DNA of 25,734 nucleotides from Chloroflexota bacterium (GCA_023459215.1 JAEWVF010000004.1:1-25734); one strand, 5' to 3'; counted from the first letter of the stretch, positions 8,541 to 16,016 are shown. Numbers and translations are program-made. The notes: generated by a model from the letters alone, not told the origin.

Positions 8541-10058
8541 TCAAGGAACAAATTTACTCTTAAGAGAACTGGTTAGTTTATTTTTAATGATCGGATTAGA
8601 CCATTTTGTAAGGGCAATAAAAATGCTGAGTGTGGTAAAAGGTATTACTAACCATAGTTTGACAGATGTACTCATCATAATAGCTAAAGCACAGGCTATT
8701 ATGATGAAAATAATTACTATAATCGTCCTTCTAAATACAATTTTTCCAACGTTATTCTTAAGATATATATACGCCCAAATGATAAGTACCAAGTGCGCCA
8801 AAGAAAACCCTATGGCCAAGGCTAGGCCATGCCAAAACTTTACAAAAACACCAATAAATATAAGGTAAATGCTTGCCCATGTGAAATTCATGAAAGCACC
8901 AAGCCACATTTTCCCCATGGACTGAATAGCCACTCCCGCAGCATTTCCGACCGCAGATATTGTAAATCCAGTGACCATCAATATCAATATTGATGATCCA
9001 TTCGAAAAATCACTCCCGTACAATTGCATAATCCAATCGCTAGATAAAATTATTACTATATACATGGGAATGATTGTAATGATGGAAACGCTTTGCAGCA
9101 TATCCACCATAGTTTCAAAGTTATTAAAATTATTATTAGTTGATTCGTTTTGTTCAGAAAGAATAGGTAGAGCAACTCCATTAAAGATTGTAGGGAGAAA
9201 AAGTAGCATCATCCTCCACTGATTTGCGGCACTAATAATACCCATCTCTGCGTAACCATTAGGCTGGTTGACGAGGAGAGTATTACCAATCCACATCGCT
9301 GGAATTGTGAGAATATTACTGATAAGTGCAGGAAAAGAAAAATTCCAAAGAATTCCCCACTGTTTTTTTTGCAATTTATAAGATATTTTTATATTGTGAT
9401 ATGCGCACTCAAGCTTGATGGCTTTGTGGCTTAACCATGTTGTAATGCCGCTAGCAACAACATTAGCAATGATGATTCCCTTTAAGCCTCCAAGGTAAGT
9501 ACCTAAAATAGTGCATCCAAAAAATAATACTCCTCTGATGATATTAATTTTTGAACTCGCCTTAAACGACTCGAGTCCTGATAATGCGCCAATTTGCATT
9601 CCGTTCACTGCATTAAAAAAAATATATAGGGAACTGATGCGTATCTCTTCTGTTAAGTGGGGGGCATTCAATGTTTGTTCAGCTAGGAAAGGGGAAAAAA
9701 TAAATAAAGCCAAGCCAATTATTCCACCTGAAAACAAAGATATGATAATAGATGAACCTACTACGATCCCCGCTTGTTCTGGGTCTTTTAATTTTAGCTC
9801 TGCCACATATTTAGTAGTTGTTAACCCCAACCCTAGCCCGGCGAAAACTCCGAGCATTCCTAAGGTGTTTGTAATCATCCCATATTCACCAAAAGTGGTT
9901 TTGCCAAGAAGCCGGGCAATTAATATAGATGCCGAAAACGTTAATATTTGAGCGAGAGTGTTACCCAAAAATAACCAGAGGGATCCGTTTGCAAAACGTT
10001 TCAATAAGGAATTAAAAGACATTCCTGCTTCTTGCTCGGTGGTAGTGGTAGGTTTCAA
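8541..10058 (-). CDS. Wzx-like polysaccharide flippase
   Basis: This multi-pass membrane protein of 493-505 residues has about twelve to fourteen hydrophobic helices and belongs to the MVF/polysaccharide transporter superfamily. The N-terminal pattern (G-S-L-W-L-F-L-G-N-T-L-A-Q, then A-R-L-L-G-K-T-T-F-G-E-Y-G) is typical of Wzx proteins, which flip lipid-linked repeat units across the inner membrane. Together with the O-antigen polymerase/ligase it indicates a Wzx/Wzy-type route rather than an ABC exporter. Two starts are possible: TTG at 10058 (coordinates given) and ATG at 10022 (M-S-F-N-S-L-L). Neither has a convincing ribosome binding site, but the ATG gives the more usual N-terminus. The AT-rich composition begins at this gene. 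Confidence 0.88.
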   Translation of the reverse strand: MKPTTTTEQEAGMSFNSLLKRFANGSLWLFLGNTLAQILTFSASILIARLLGKTTFGEYGMITNTLGMLGVFAGLGLGLTTTKYVAELKLKDPEQAGIVVGSSIIISLFSGGIIGLALFIFSPFLAEQTLNAPHLTEEIRISSLYIFFNAVNGMQIGALSGLESFKASSKINIIRGVLFFGCTILGTYLGGLKGIIIANVVASGITTWLSHKAIKLECAYHNIKISYKLQKKQWGILWNFSFPALISNILTIPAMWIGNTLLVNQPNGYAEMGIISAANQWRMMLLFLPTIFNGVALPILSEQNESTNNNFNNFETMVDMLQSVSIITIIPMYIVIILSSDWIMQLYGSDFSNGSSILILMVTGFTISAVGNAAGVAIQSMGKMWLGAFMNFTWASIYLIFIGVFVKFWHGLALAIGFSLAHLVLIIWAYIYLKNNVGKIVFRRTIIVIIFIIIACALAIMMSTSVKLWLVIPFTTLSIFIALTKWSNPIIKNKLTSSLKSKFVP

Positions 10059-10146
10059 AGGTTTTTATCTTTTGCCAAAATTAATCTTTGGTTCGCAATT
10101 TTCAGGGTTTAATCGCTACCCTGTGTTTTTTGCACCTTGGTAGCTC
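10059..10146. other. Intergenic junction between GC-rich and AT-rich DNA
   Basis: This 88-base gap is the longest inside the operon. It marks an abrupt change from GC-rich DNA on the right to AT-rich DNA on the left. A 12-base sequence at 10065-10076 recurs exactly at 10147-10158, where it encodes the last residues of the nucleotidyltransferase. On the minus strand both copies read through G-K-R and stop. I see no terminator here, so the operon probably continues across it. Confidence 0.55.
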
Positions 10147-11325
10147 TTATCTTTTGCCTAAAAATTTTTTCCATATCCCAAGTACGGGCACAATCACCAA
10201 ATACAGCGGGAAAAGCGCATCGGGCAGGGGCGCTTGCAGCCAGTAGTAGGGCGAGAGCCAAGCGGCGGCCAGGGTGTTTAAAAAATAGGCCGGGCCAGCT
10301 TGCAGGCGGGTGTCGTACCACAGGCGCCGTCCAGGGGGTGGGCTGGCTGGCGCTTCGCGGGTCAGGAAGGCGCGCTGGGCGGCGGTTTTCAGGTAGTGGA
10401 TCGAGCGGTTTTCAATCTGCAAATATTCCCCCAGTTCGGCGGGAATCTCGCGCTGGAAGAATTTCCGGCCCAGTTGTAATCCCTGGGCGGCAGGCCATTC
10501 GAGCCGGCAGGCGGCGATTATACCCCTGATTCTGGCCCAGTCACAGGCCTGCCCGGACAGCAGGGCGAACAGGTCACGGAAGTGTTTGGCGCTGTTCCAG
10601 CGGTGCGATGTGCCGTGCAGGATGGCGTGCAGCAGGGCGTCTTCGCTCGAGAGCGTCTCCAGGCGCAGTCCGCCGGCCAGGGTCAGGCTTTGGGCGCGGG
10701 CGAAATACTCGTCCGCTGCCGGCTGGTGGATGTAAGGCTCGCGGATTGCCCAGTGTAACTCGACCTGCATCCCGGTTCCCGGCTGGTGATAGACGAAATG
10801 GTGGCGATACTGCATATAGCGCTTGAGCTGCATCGCCGTCAGCGGCGGTTTGTGCAGGGTTGGCGTGTAGCCTTCGGCCAGCAGTATCTGTTCGGCGCGG
10901 GCCACTTCGCCCGGCCTGACCAGGATGTCCAGGTCGCCCGAGTGGCGCACGAATGGCGCGCCGAAGAGCAGTTGCGAGAGAGCAGGGCCTTTGAGCGCCA
11001 GGAACTCCACTGCCTGTGGGCGGAAGAGCTTGTCGACCTGGGCCAGGGCGGCGATCAACTGCATGTTGCGCAGGCTGGCCTGGCGCTGGGCCTGGTTCAG
11101 GCGCGTCCGTGTTTCTTGGGGAATCAGGTCCGCGGGCAGGGTTTTCAGGTTTTCGAGCACGCTGCCCAGCACGCCGTGGCGCTGCACCCAGAAAATGAAC
11201 TCGTCCCAGTTGCTCACCTGTCCGGCCAGGCGCAGGGCATTGGCGCGCTCGCGCTCCGTGGGCGGCAGCAGGCACAGATTTAGCACCAGTTCCAGTTCGG
11301 GGGGCAGGGATATTTGCTCAGGCAC
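10147..11325 (-). CDS. Nucleotidyltransferase family protein (PF14907-like)
   Basis: The open frame runs to 11691, but everything upstream of about 11430 lies antisense to the phosphatase gene. The first plausible start is GTG at 11325, giving 392 residues. L-A-L-K-G-P-A-L-S-Q-L-L-F, then H-S-G-D-L-D-I-L-V, is the lysine-glycine plus G-D-x-D motif of polymerase-beta-type nucleotidyltransferases, also seen in the AbiEii/MenT fold. V-E-L-H-W may supply the third acidic residue. Family members are often found beside polysaccharide genes, but the substrate is not established. The C-terminus is hydrophobic. It appears to be the first gene of the glycan operon, transcribed from the divergent promoter at about 11423-11428, yet it is GC-rich, unlike the genes that follow. 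Confidence 0.8.
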   Translation of the reverse strand: MPEQISLPPELELVLNLCLLPPTERERANALRLAGQVSNWDEFIFWVQRHGVLGSVLENLKTLPADLIPQETRTRLNQAQRQASLRNMQLIAALAQVDKLFRPQAVEFLALKGPALSQLLFGAPFVRHSGDLDILVRPGEVARAEQILLAEGYTPTLHKPPLTAMQLKRYMQYRHHFVYHQPGTGMQVELHWAIREPYIHQPAADEYFARAQSLTLAGGLRLETLSSEDALLHAILHGTSHRWNSAKHFRDLFALLSGQACDWARIRGIIAACRLEWPAAQGLQLGRKFFQREIPAELGEYLQIENRSIHYLKTAAQRAFLTREAPASPPPGRRLWYDTRLQAGPAYFLNTLAAAWLSPYYWLQAPLPDALFPLYLVIVPVLGIWKKFLGKR

Positions 11326-11422
11326 GGCGTTGTTTTTTTTACTCAGTGGATATTGTTTTGACGCGGGGGTATTGGATGGCTTTTTCAGCCTGAATTGCGC
11401 GCAGTTGTATGAACGAAACCGT

Positions 11423-11430
11423 ATTATACT
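11423..11430. promoter_or_regulatory. Symmetric divergent -10 region
   Basis: The near-palindrome G-T-A-T-T-A-T-A-C contains a perfect minus-strand TATAAT (11423-11428) and a plus-strand TATACT (11425-11430). With the usual spacing, plus-strand transcription would start at 11437, exactly the A of the phosphatase ATG. Minus-strand transcription would start at about 11416, giving a 91-base leader before the nucleotidyltransferase GTG. No good -35 is seen on either strand. Confidence 0.55.
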
Positions 11431-11436
11431 ACCCCC

Positions 11437-11901
11437 ATGCCCAGCCTCCTTGTCCTGTGCCACGCCAACCAATTCCGCTCGGTGGTGACCGAATACGCCT
11501 TGCGCGCCCGGCTGGATATGTCTGCCTGGCAGGTGGTCTCGGCTGGGGTCTGGGCCGAGCCGGGACTGCCCGCGGTCCGCGGCCTGGCCGAGTGGAGCGG
11601 CCTGGCAGATATTGCCGGGCACCGTTCGCGCGCCCTGGACGCCTCCCTGCTGGAAGCCGCCGACCTGATCCTGGTGATGGAGCGCGGCCAAAAGGAGGCC
11701 CTGGCGTTGGAGTTCCCCTCCGCGGCGGGGCGGGTCTACCTGCTGAGCGAGATGTCAGCCCGGATTGCCTACGACATCCCCGATCCGGCCCTCGGGCGCG
11801 AGAATCCGCAGCGCCTGATCACCGAAATCATTGGGCTGGTCGAAAAAGGCCTGCCGCGCATCGTCGAGCTGGCCGAGGCCAACGCCGGAAAACGGGCGTA
11901 A
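11437..11901 (+). CDS. Low-molecular-weight protein tyrosine phosphatase-like protein
   Basis: The 154-residue protein has the family's usual length. The phosphate-binding loop C8-H-A-N-Q-F-R14-S is the C-x5-R-S active site, directly after the first strand. D-I-P-D-P (D113, D116) near the C-terminus supplies the general acid. A-D-L-I-L-V-M-E is another conserved segment. The loop is variant: family members usually have C-x-G-N-x-C-R-S, and here the G is A and the second Cys is Phe. Arsenate reductases of this fold need further cysteines that are absent, so phosphatase activity is more likely. In glycan loci such enzymes (Wzb type) dephosphorylate a tyrosine autokinase, but no kinase is visible here. 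No ribosome binding site precedes the ATG. Confidence 0.82.
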   Translation: MPSLLVLCHANQFRSVVTEYALRARLDMSAWQVVSAGVWAEPGLPAVRGLAEWSGLADIAGHRSRALDASLLEAADLILVMERGQKEALALEFPSAAGRVYLLSEMSARIAYDIPDPALGRENPQRLITEIIGLVEKGLPRIVELAEANAGKRA

Positions 11902-11958
11902 CGGCCTGAAAAACGAAATCCGAACAAAAACCGAACTCGAATCTTTCCGCGCCGGACG

Positions 11959-11988
11959 TATAATCAGGGCAGTTCAATCAAAAAGGAG
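11959..11988 (+). promoter_or_regulatory. Promoter -10 and ribosome binding site of the secreted protein gene
   Basis: A perfect TATAAT at 11959-11964 would start transcription at about 11971. A strong A-A-G-G-A-G at 11983-11988 lies 7 bases before the ATG at 11996. No recognisable -35 is present at the right distance. The site shows that the gene has its own promoter and fixes its start, since the open frame continues upstream. Confidence 0.6.
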
Positions 11989-11995
11989 ATTAACT

Positions 11996-12451
11996 ATGAA
12001 ACTCTTCAACCTGTTCCTCGTGCTTGCCCTGGCTCTCGGCTTCCTGGCCTTTGGCCCGCAGAGCAGCGCCTCCGCGACCGGCACTGTTGACAATCCCTCC
12101 GGGGAAGATAGCGGCGACTGCTACGGCGGCAAGCTGGTCATCGGCAATGCCATGGTTTATATCAATGGCGAATTGGTCGAGCGCTGCACCGCTTTCCTGT
12201 CGAAGGCCACTTCCTACCCGAAGGCCCCCGGCAACCTCAAGCTGCTCGGCACCCCTGTTCTGGTTACTTTCAACCAGGATGTTATTCCCCAGGTGACCGC
12301 CTGCTTCCCGACCGGTAAGGCCCCCGGCGTTATCTACAAAGTTGTTGGCGATCCGGCTTACTGGATACCCGTCGGCTCCTTCGAAGATGGCCAGGGCATG
12401 ACCTGCGCCGCGACCTGGGGCGGCGGCACCTACGGCTATTTCGGTTACTAA
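11996..12451 (+). CDS. Small secreted four-cysteine protein, unknown family
   Basis: I do not recognise the family. The 151-residue product has a clear signal peptide: K2, a hydrophobic core L3-F19, and a likely cut after A-S-A at about residue 27. The mature domain of about 124 residues has four cysteines (C42, C64, C103, C137), enough for two disulfides, and a Gly/Tyr/aromatic-rich C-terminal end. It ends with G-T-Y-G-Y-F-G-Y. It is a single-gene unit with its own promoter, strong ribosome binding site and strong terminator, which suggests substantial expression. It is probably exported by Sec and may be loosely attached to the cell surface. The VKOR protein at 19754 could oxidise such cysteines. 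Confidence 0.8.
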   Translation: MKLFNLFLVLALALGFLAFGPQSSASATGTVDNPSGEDSGDCYGGKLVIGNAMVYINGELVERCTAFLSKATSYPKAPGNLKLLGTPVLVTFNQDVIPQVTACFPTGKAPGVIYKVVGDPAYWIPVGSFEDGQGMTCAATWGGGTYGYFGY

Positions 12452-12471
12452 AACCTGCCGGTATCAACCCG

Positions 12472-12507
12472 AACAGGGAAGAGGCAACTCTTCCCTGTTT
12501 TATTTTC
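12472..12507 (+). terminator. Rho-independent terminator
   Basis: A perfect 12-bp stem (12472-12483 with 12488-12499) with a GCAA loop is followed by a T-rich tail. It ends the secreted-protein transcript. Confidence 0.9.
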
Positions 12508-12511
12508 GAGT

Positions 12512-12521
12512 GTGGTAAAGT
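12512..12521 (+). promoter_or_regulatory. Extended -10 promoter
   Basis: T-G-G followed by T-A-A-A-G-T (12516-12521) forms an extended -10. Transcription would start at about 12528, leaving about two bases before the ATG at 12530. There is no ribosome binding site in this arrangement. Confidence 0.45.
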
Positions 12522-12529
12522 TTGCCTGT

Positions 12530-13960
12530 ATGCGTTCCTCTTTGCCGGTTTTCATCCTGCTGCTCATCCTGGCGACCGTTTACGGCCTGACCCTGGCTCC
12601 CGGCGTCACCTGGGCCAACCAGGGCGCGGACAGTGGCGATCTGGTCAGCGCGGCCTGGCTGGGCGGCGTGGCCCACCCGCCGGGTTATCCGCTTTACCTG
12701 GGACTGGCCTGGCTGGCCCAGCGGGTGCTGCCGGGCGAGGTTGCCCTGCGCAGCAACCTGCTTTCGGCTTTTTTTGCGCTGCTGGCCGCGCTGGGATTGT
12801 ATGCTTGGCTGCGCCGTTTGGCGGTCTCGCCCTTCCTGGCCGGGCTGGCTGCCCTCAGCCTGGGGCTGGCTCCGCTGGTCTGGAGCCAGGCCGTGATCAG
12901 CGAAGTCTATACCCTGCAATTATTTTTAAGCACATTGGCTCTGATGCAGTTTTCCTGGGGATCGGGCTGGTTTGCCAGCGACCTGCTGCGTGGCGTGACC
13001 TTTGGCCTGGCCCTGGCCAACCATCCGACCAGCCTGTTCCTGGCCCCGGTGTTGTTGTTTGATAGCAATTCCCCGAAAGCGACCCGGGATGATCCGCGCG
13101 CGCGCCTGCTGCTGCGTTTTGCCGTGGTTGCCATGGTTGCCCTGACCCTGTATGCCAGCCTGCTGCTGCGCGGCATGGGCGAGTCGCCGGTCAACTGGGG
13201 CCGGATCAATTCGTTCGAACGCCTGCTTTGGGTCATGCGCGGCGGTTCTTACGCTTCCTACCTGACGCCCTCGGCCAGCCTCGGCGACAAGCTCCCTGAC
13301 CTGCTCGGTCTGCTGACGGCGACGGGATGGCCGCTTGTGCTGCTGGCGGGCTTGTCCCTGGCCCTGCTCAAAGGCCAGGCGACCTTGAAGCGCCTGAGCC
13401 TGGTTTTGTTGACCCTGCACCTGGTTTTTGGCCTGAGCTACGCCACTCGCGACTGGCAGGTTAACCTGCTGCCGCTCTTCCTGTTGATGGCCTTCTGGTT
13501 GGGGTTGGGCTTGGCGCGCCTGCCTGACCAGCTCTGGCCGCAGCGCGCCGGTGTCTTGCGCTGGGCTTTGGCCGGGTTGGCCTGCCTGAGCCTGGCGTTT
13601 GCCACCCTCCGCGCCTGGCCGCTGGTGGATGCCTCCCGTGACCGGCGCGCCGCCGAATTTGCCGAAACCATCCTGGGCCAGGCCCCGCCTGACTCGCTGA
13701 TTTTTACCAACGAAGACCGCGACACCTTTGCCCTGTGGTACTATCACTATGTTTTGGGTTGGCGTCCGGATGTGGCTGTTATGCCGATTGGTATGTTGGA
13801 TTACGACTGGCAGCGCGAGGTTCTGCGTGTTGCCTACCCGGAACTGGTCGTGCCCGAGCAGGCCGAATATAATTACCGTCAGGCAATCATCCAGGCCAAC
13901 CCCGCCCGGCCGGTCTGCGCAATTTTTGTCGAGCCGCAAACTGCCTTTTTGTGTAAATAG
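12530..13960 (+). CDS. DUF2723/GT117-type membrane glycosyltransferase
   Basis: The 476-residue membrane protein has about ten hydrophobic helices. The first periplasmic loop carries G-V-T-W-A-N-Q-G-A-D-S-G-D (acidic residues near 34-37), followed by the signature H-P-P-G-Y-P-L-Y at 49-56. This pattern is characteristic of DUF2723 (GT117), GT-C fold enzymes related to protein O-mannosyltransferases and TMEM260. They use lipid-linked sugars on the outer face of the membrane. The soluble C-terminal part begins near residue 370 and includes F-T-N-E-D-R-D-T-F-A-L-W-Y-Y. I chose the ATG at 12530 rather than GTG at 12512 because the promoter and the membrane start both fit it. It may glycosylate exported proteins such as those encoded next to it. 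Confidence 0.82.
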   Translation: MRSSLPVFILLLILATVYGLTLAPGVTWANQGADSGDLVSAAWLGGVAHPPGYPLYLGLAWLAQRVLPGEVALRSNLLSAFFALLAALGLYAWLRRLAVSPFLAGLAALSLGLAPLVWSQAVISEVYTLQLFLSTLALMQFSWGSGWFASDLLRGVTFGLALANHPTSLFLAPVLLFDSNSPKATRDDPRARLLLRFAVVAMVALTLYASLLLRGMGESPVNWGRINSFERLLWVMRGGSYASYLTPSASLGDKLPDLLGLLTATGWPLVLLAGLSLALLKGQATLKRLSLVLLTLHLVFGLSYATRDWQVNLLPLFLLMAFWLGLGLARLPDQLWPQRAGVLRWALAGLACLSLAFATLRAWPLVDASRDRRAAEFAETILGQAPPDSLIFTNEDRDTFALWYYHYVLGWRPDVAVMPIGMLDYDWQREVLRVAYPELVVPEQAEYNYRQAIIQANPARPVCAIFVEPQTAFLCK

Positions 13961-14011
13961 GGCGCGCCTGGGCCTGCGCCGGTCATTTTACCCCCTGACA
14001 GGAGTTTCCTC

Positions 14012-14488
14012 ATGTTCCCTCGATTTGCTCTCTTTTTCGCTTTGCTGGTTTTTGCGCTGGCGGCCTGTTCGCCCGTTCTTGAATCCGCTCCGGCAGATGA
14101 ATTGCCGACCCAGTCCCCGACTCGCACCCCCGGCGGGCCAACCCTGACGCCGGTTTCCTTTATCCCGCCCGAAGCGGCCCCGGTCCAGGCCAGCGAATTG
14201 CTGCGTTTCGAAGGGGAAGGTTCCGGCGAAGGCGGCCCGCTGCGCCTGGAGGCGGAAACCACCCTGCGCGTCCACTGGCAGCAGTTCGAGGAGCATCCTT
14301 TCCGCATTTATCTGGTTAACACCGATCCGAACCAGACCAATCCGCAGTACAAGAAGGTTACCGTGGCGCTTTCGGATGTGCCCAGCGTGGGCTACACTGA
14401 TTACTCGCTGGTGGCAGGCGAATACCTGGTGCAGGTTGAAGCCAGCGCCGGGACCTGGCTGGTCTGGGTCGAAGCCATCCAGCCCTAG
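14012..14488 (+). CDS. Lipoprotein, unknown function
   Basis: The 158-residue protein starts with a lipoprotein signal peptide: F-A-L-F-F-A-L-L-V-F-A, then lipobox L-A-A-C with the lipidated Cys19. A Pro/Thr/Ser-rich linker follows (about 20-55) and could be O-glycosylated, perhaps by the preceding GT117 enzyme. The remaining domain of about 100 residues looks beta-rich and ends with G-T-W-L-V-W-V-E-A. I do not recognise it. A G-G-A-G site lies 7 bases before the ATG. The gene starts about 50 bases after the GT117 gene and ends 10 bases before pepD, so the three are likely one transcript. Confidence 0.8.
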   Translation: MFPRFALFFALLVFALAACSPVLESAPADELPTQSPTRTPGGPTLTPVSFIPPEAAPVQASELLRFEGEGSGEGGPLRLEAETTLRVHWQQFEEHPFRIYLVNTDPNQTNPQYKKVTVALSDVPSVGYTDYSLVAGEYLVQVEASAGTWLVWVEAIQP

Positions 14489-14498
14489 GAGAAGTCGC

Positions 14499-15935
14499 AT
14501 GAATAATCGTCCCGTCGACAAGATTGTTTCCCTGTTCGAACAGATTTCAGCCATCCCGCGTGGGACAGGCCGCGAGGCGGCGCTTTCGGCCTGGTTGCAG
14601 GCCTGGGCGGAGGCGCGCGGCTATGCCGCCAAAACCGATTCGGCTGGCAACCTGCTGATTCGCGTCCCGGCCAGCCCCGGCTGTGAGTCTGCGCCGATCC
14701 TGATCCTGCAAGGTCATATGGATATGGTTTGCGAAAAGACTCCCGAGTCGACTCATGATTTCCTGCGCGATCCGATCCGCCCGGTGATGGACGGTGAGTG
14801 GCTGCGGGCGGATGGCACCACCCTCGGCGCGGACAATGGGATTGCGATTGCCCTGGCGCTGGCGCTGGTCGAAGCGGACGAGATTCGCCATCCGGCGCTT
14901 GAGTTGCTTTTTACTGTCGAGGAGGAAGTCGGCATCGGCGGGGCCAACCGTTTGCCGCCCGGCTTTGCCGAAGGGAAAATCCTGATCAACCTCGATTCGG
15001 AGGAAGAGGGCACCTTTATTGTTGGCTGCGCCGGCGGGCAGGGCACCCAGATGCGCCTGGGGCTGTGGTTCGAGCCGCTCTCCGATTGGCAGGCGTACCA
15101 GTTGCGCGTGTCCGGGTTGCAGGGCGGGCACTCGGGCATTGACATCCATAAGCACCGCGCCAACGCCAATATCCTGCTGGCGCGTACCCTGGCCCGCATC
15201 CGTGGGCGGGTGCCGATGCGCATTGCCGGGCTGAGGGGCGGCACGGCTCACAACGCCATCCCGCGCGAGGCGCAGGCCTGCATTGCTTTTGATTCGGGCA
15301 ATTATGCCGTGGTCGAGCAGGTCGTGCGCGAGTTCGAGCACAAGCTGCTCGGTGAATATGCCGGCATCGAGAGCGGGCTTTCCCTGACCCTGGGAAAATG
15401 TGACGCCGAACGGGCGGTCAACGAGGTCGGTAGCGAAAAGTTGATCCAGTTGCTGCTGGCGATTCCGCACGGCGTGGCGCATATGTCGGCCAGTGTGTCC
15501 GGTTTTGTCGAAACTTCGGATAATTTTGCCAGTATGGAGATTCGCGGCGACGAGTTATTCCTGGCAACCAGCCAGCGCAGCACGGTCATGTCGCGTTTGG
15601 AAGAACTGACCGAGCGCATCGGGGCGATTGCCCTGCTGGCTGGCGCCCAGGTGCGCCATACGGATGGTTACCCAGCCTGGCAGCCGGATATGGATTCGCC
15701 CTTGCTCCGGCGCAGTCGCCAGATTTATGAGGCCCTGTTTGCTTCTGCGCCCAAAGTCGAGATGATTCATGCCGGGCTGGAGTGCGGCGTGATCGGGGCG
15801 ATTTTCGGCGGGATGGATATGATCTCGCTGGGCGCGACCATCCGCGATCCGCACTCACCGCAGGAGCGGTTACACCTGCCTTCGGTTGGCAGGCTGTGGC
15901 AATTCCTGACTGCCCTGGTTGAATCGTATTGTTAG
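14499..15935 (+). CDS. pepD: Xaa-His dipeptidase PepD-like, M20 metallopeptidase
   Basis: The 478 residues match the length of PepD-type aminoacyl-histidine dipeptidases of the M20C group. The di-zinc site is visible: H73 and D75 in Q-G-H-M-D-M-V, D112 in L-G-A-D-N-G-I-A, and E141/E142 in the catalytic T-V-E-E-E-V-G. The dimerisation-domain histidine is in G-G-H-S-G-I-D-I-H, and the last ligand is near the end in R-D-P-H-S-P. The enzyme hydrolyses dipeptides in the cytoplasm. I chose the ATG at 14499 because G-G-A-G precedes it and the product then starts at the normal N-terminus. A longer frame from 14376 would overlap the lipoprotein gene. Confidence 0.92.
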   Translation: MNNRPVDKIVSLFEQISAIPRGTGREAALSAWLQAWAEARGYAAKTDSAGNLLIRVPASPGCESAPILILQGHMDMVCEKTPESTHDFLRDPIRPVMDGEWLRADGTTLGADNGIAIALALALVEADEIRHPALELLFTVEEEVGIGGANRLPPGFAEGKILINLDSEEEGTFIVGCAGGQGTQMRLGLWFEPLSDWQAYQLRVSGLQGGHSGIDIHKHRANANILLARTLARIRGRVPMRIAGLRGGTAHNAIPREAQACIAFDSGNYAVVEQVVREFEHKLLGEYAGIESGLSLTLGKCDAERAVNEVGSEKLIQLLLAIPHGVAHMSASVSGFVETSDNFASMEIRGDELFLATSQRSTVMSRLEELTERIGAIALLAGAQVRHTDGYPAWQPDMDSPLLRRSRQIYEALFASAPKVEMIHAGLECGVIGAIFGGMDMISLGATIRDPHSPQERLHLPSVGRLWQFLTALVESYC

Positions 15936-15971
15936 GGTGATGCCAATCACGTAGCCCAAACTGAAAACTTA

Positions 15972-16000
15972 AGGCCCCGATTTCTATCGGGGCCTCTTTG
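15972..16000. terminator. Terminator between pepD and typA
   Basis: A 10-bp GC-rich stem (15972-15981 with 15986-15995) with a TTCT loop is followed by C-T-T-T-G on the plus strand. It sits between two converging genes and may serve both, though the T-tract is short on either side. Confidence 0.75.
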
Positions 16001-16016
16001 TATCTGTAACAGGAAT

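Noticed and set aside
11326..11691. N-terminal extension of the nucleotidyltransferase
   Set aside because: It runs antisense through the phosphatase gene and beyond the divergent promoter; its residues do not resemble the family.
12926..13939. A 337-codon minus-strand open frame opposite the GT117 gene
   Set aside because: The plus strand has the DUF2723 signature and membrane helices; the minus frame is Gln/Gly/Arg-rich low-information sequence typical of a shadow.
13961..13990. GC hairpin after the GT117 gene as a terminator
   Set aside because: Only 5 bp of stem with a 10-base loop and a weak T-run; the lipoprotein gene follows closely and is probably co-transcribed.
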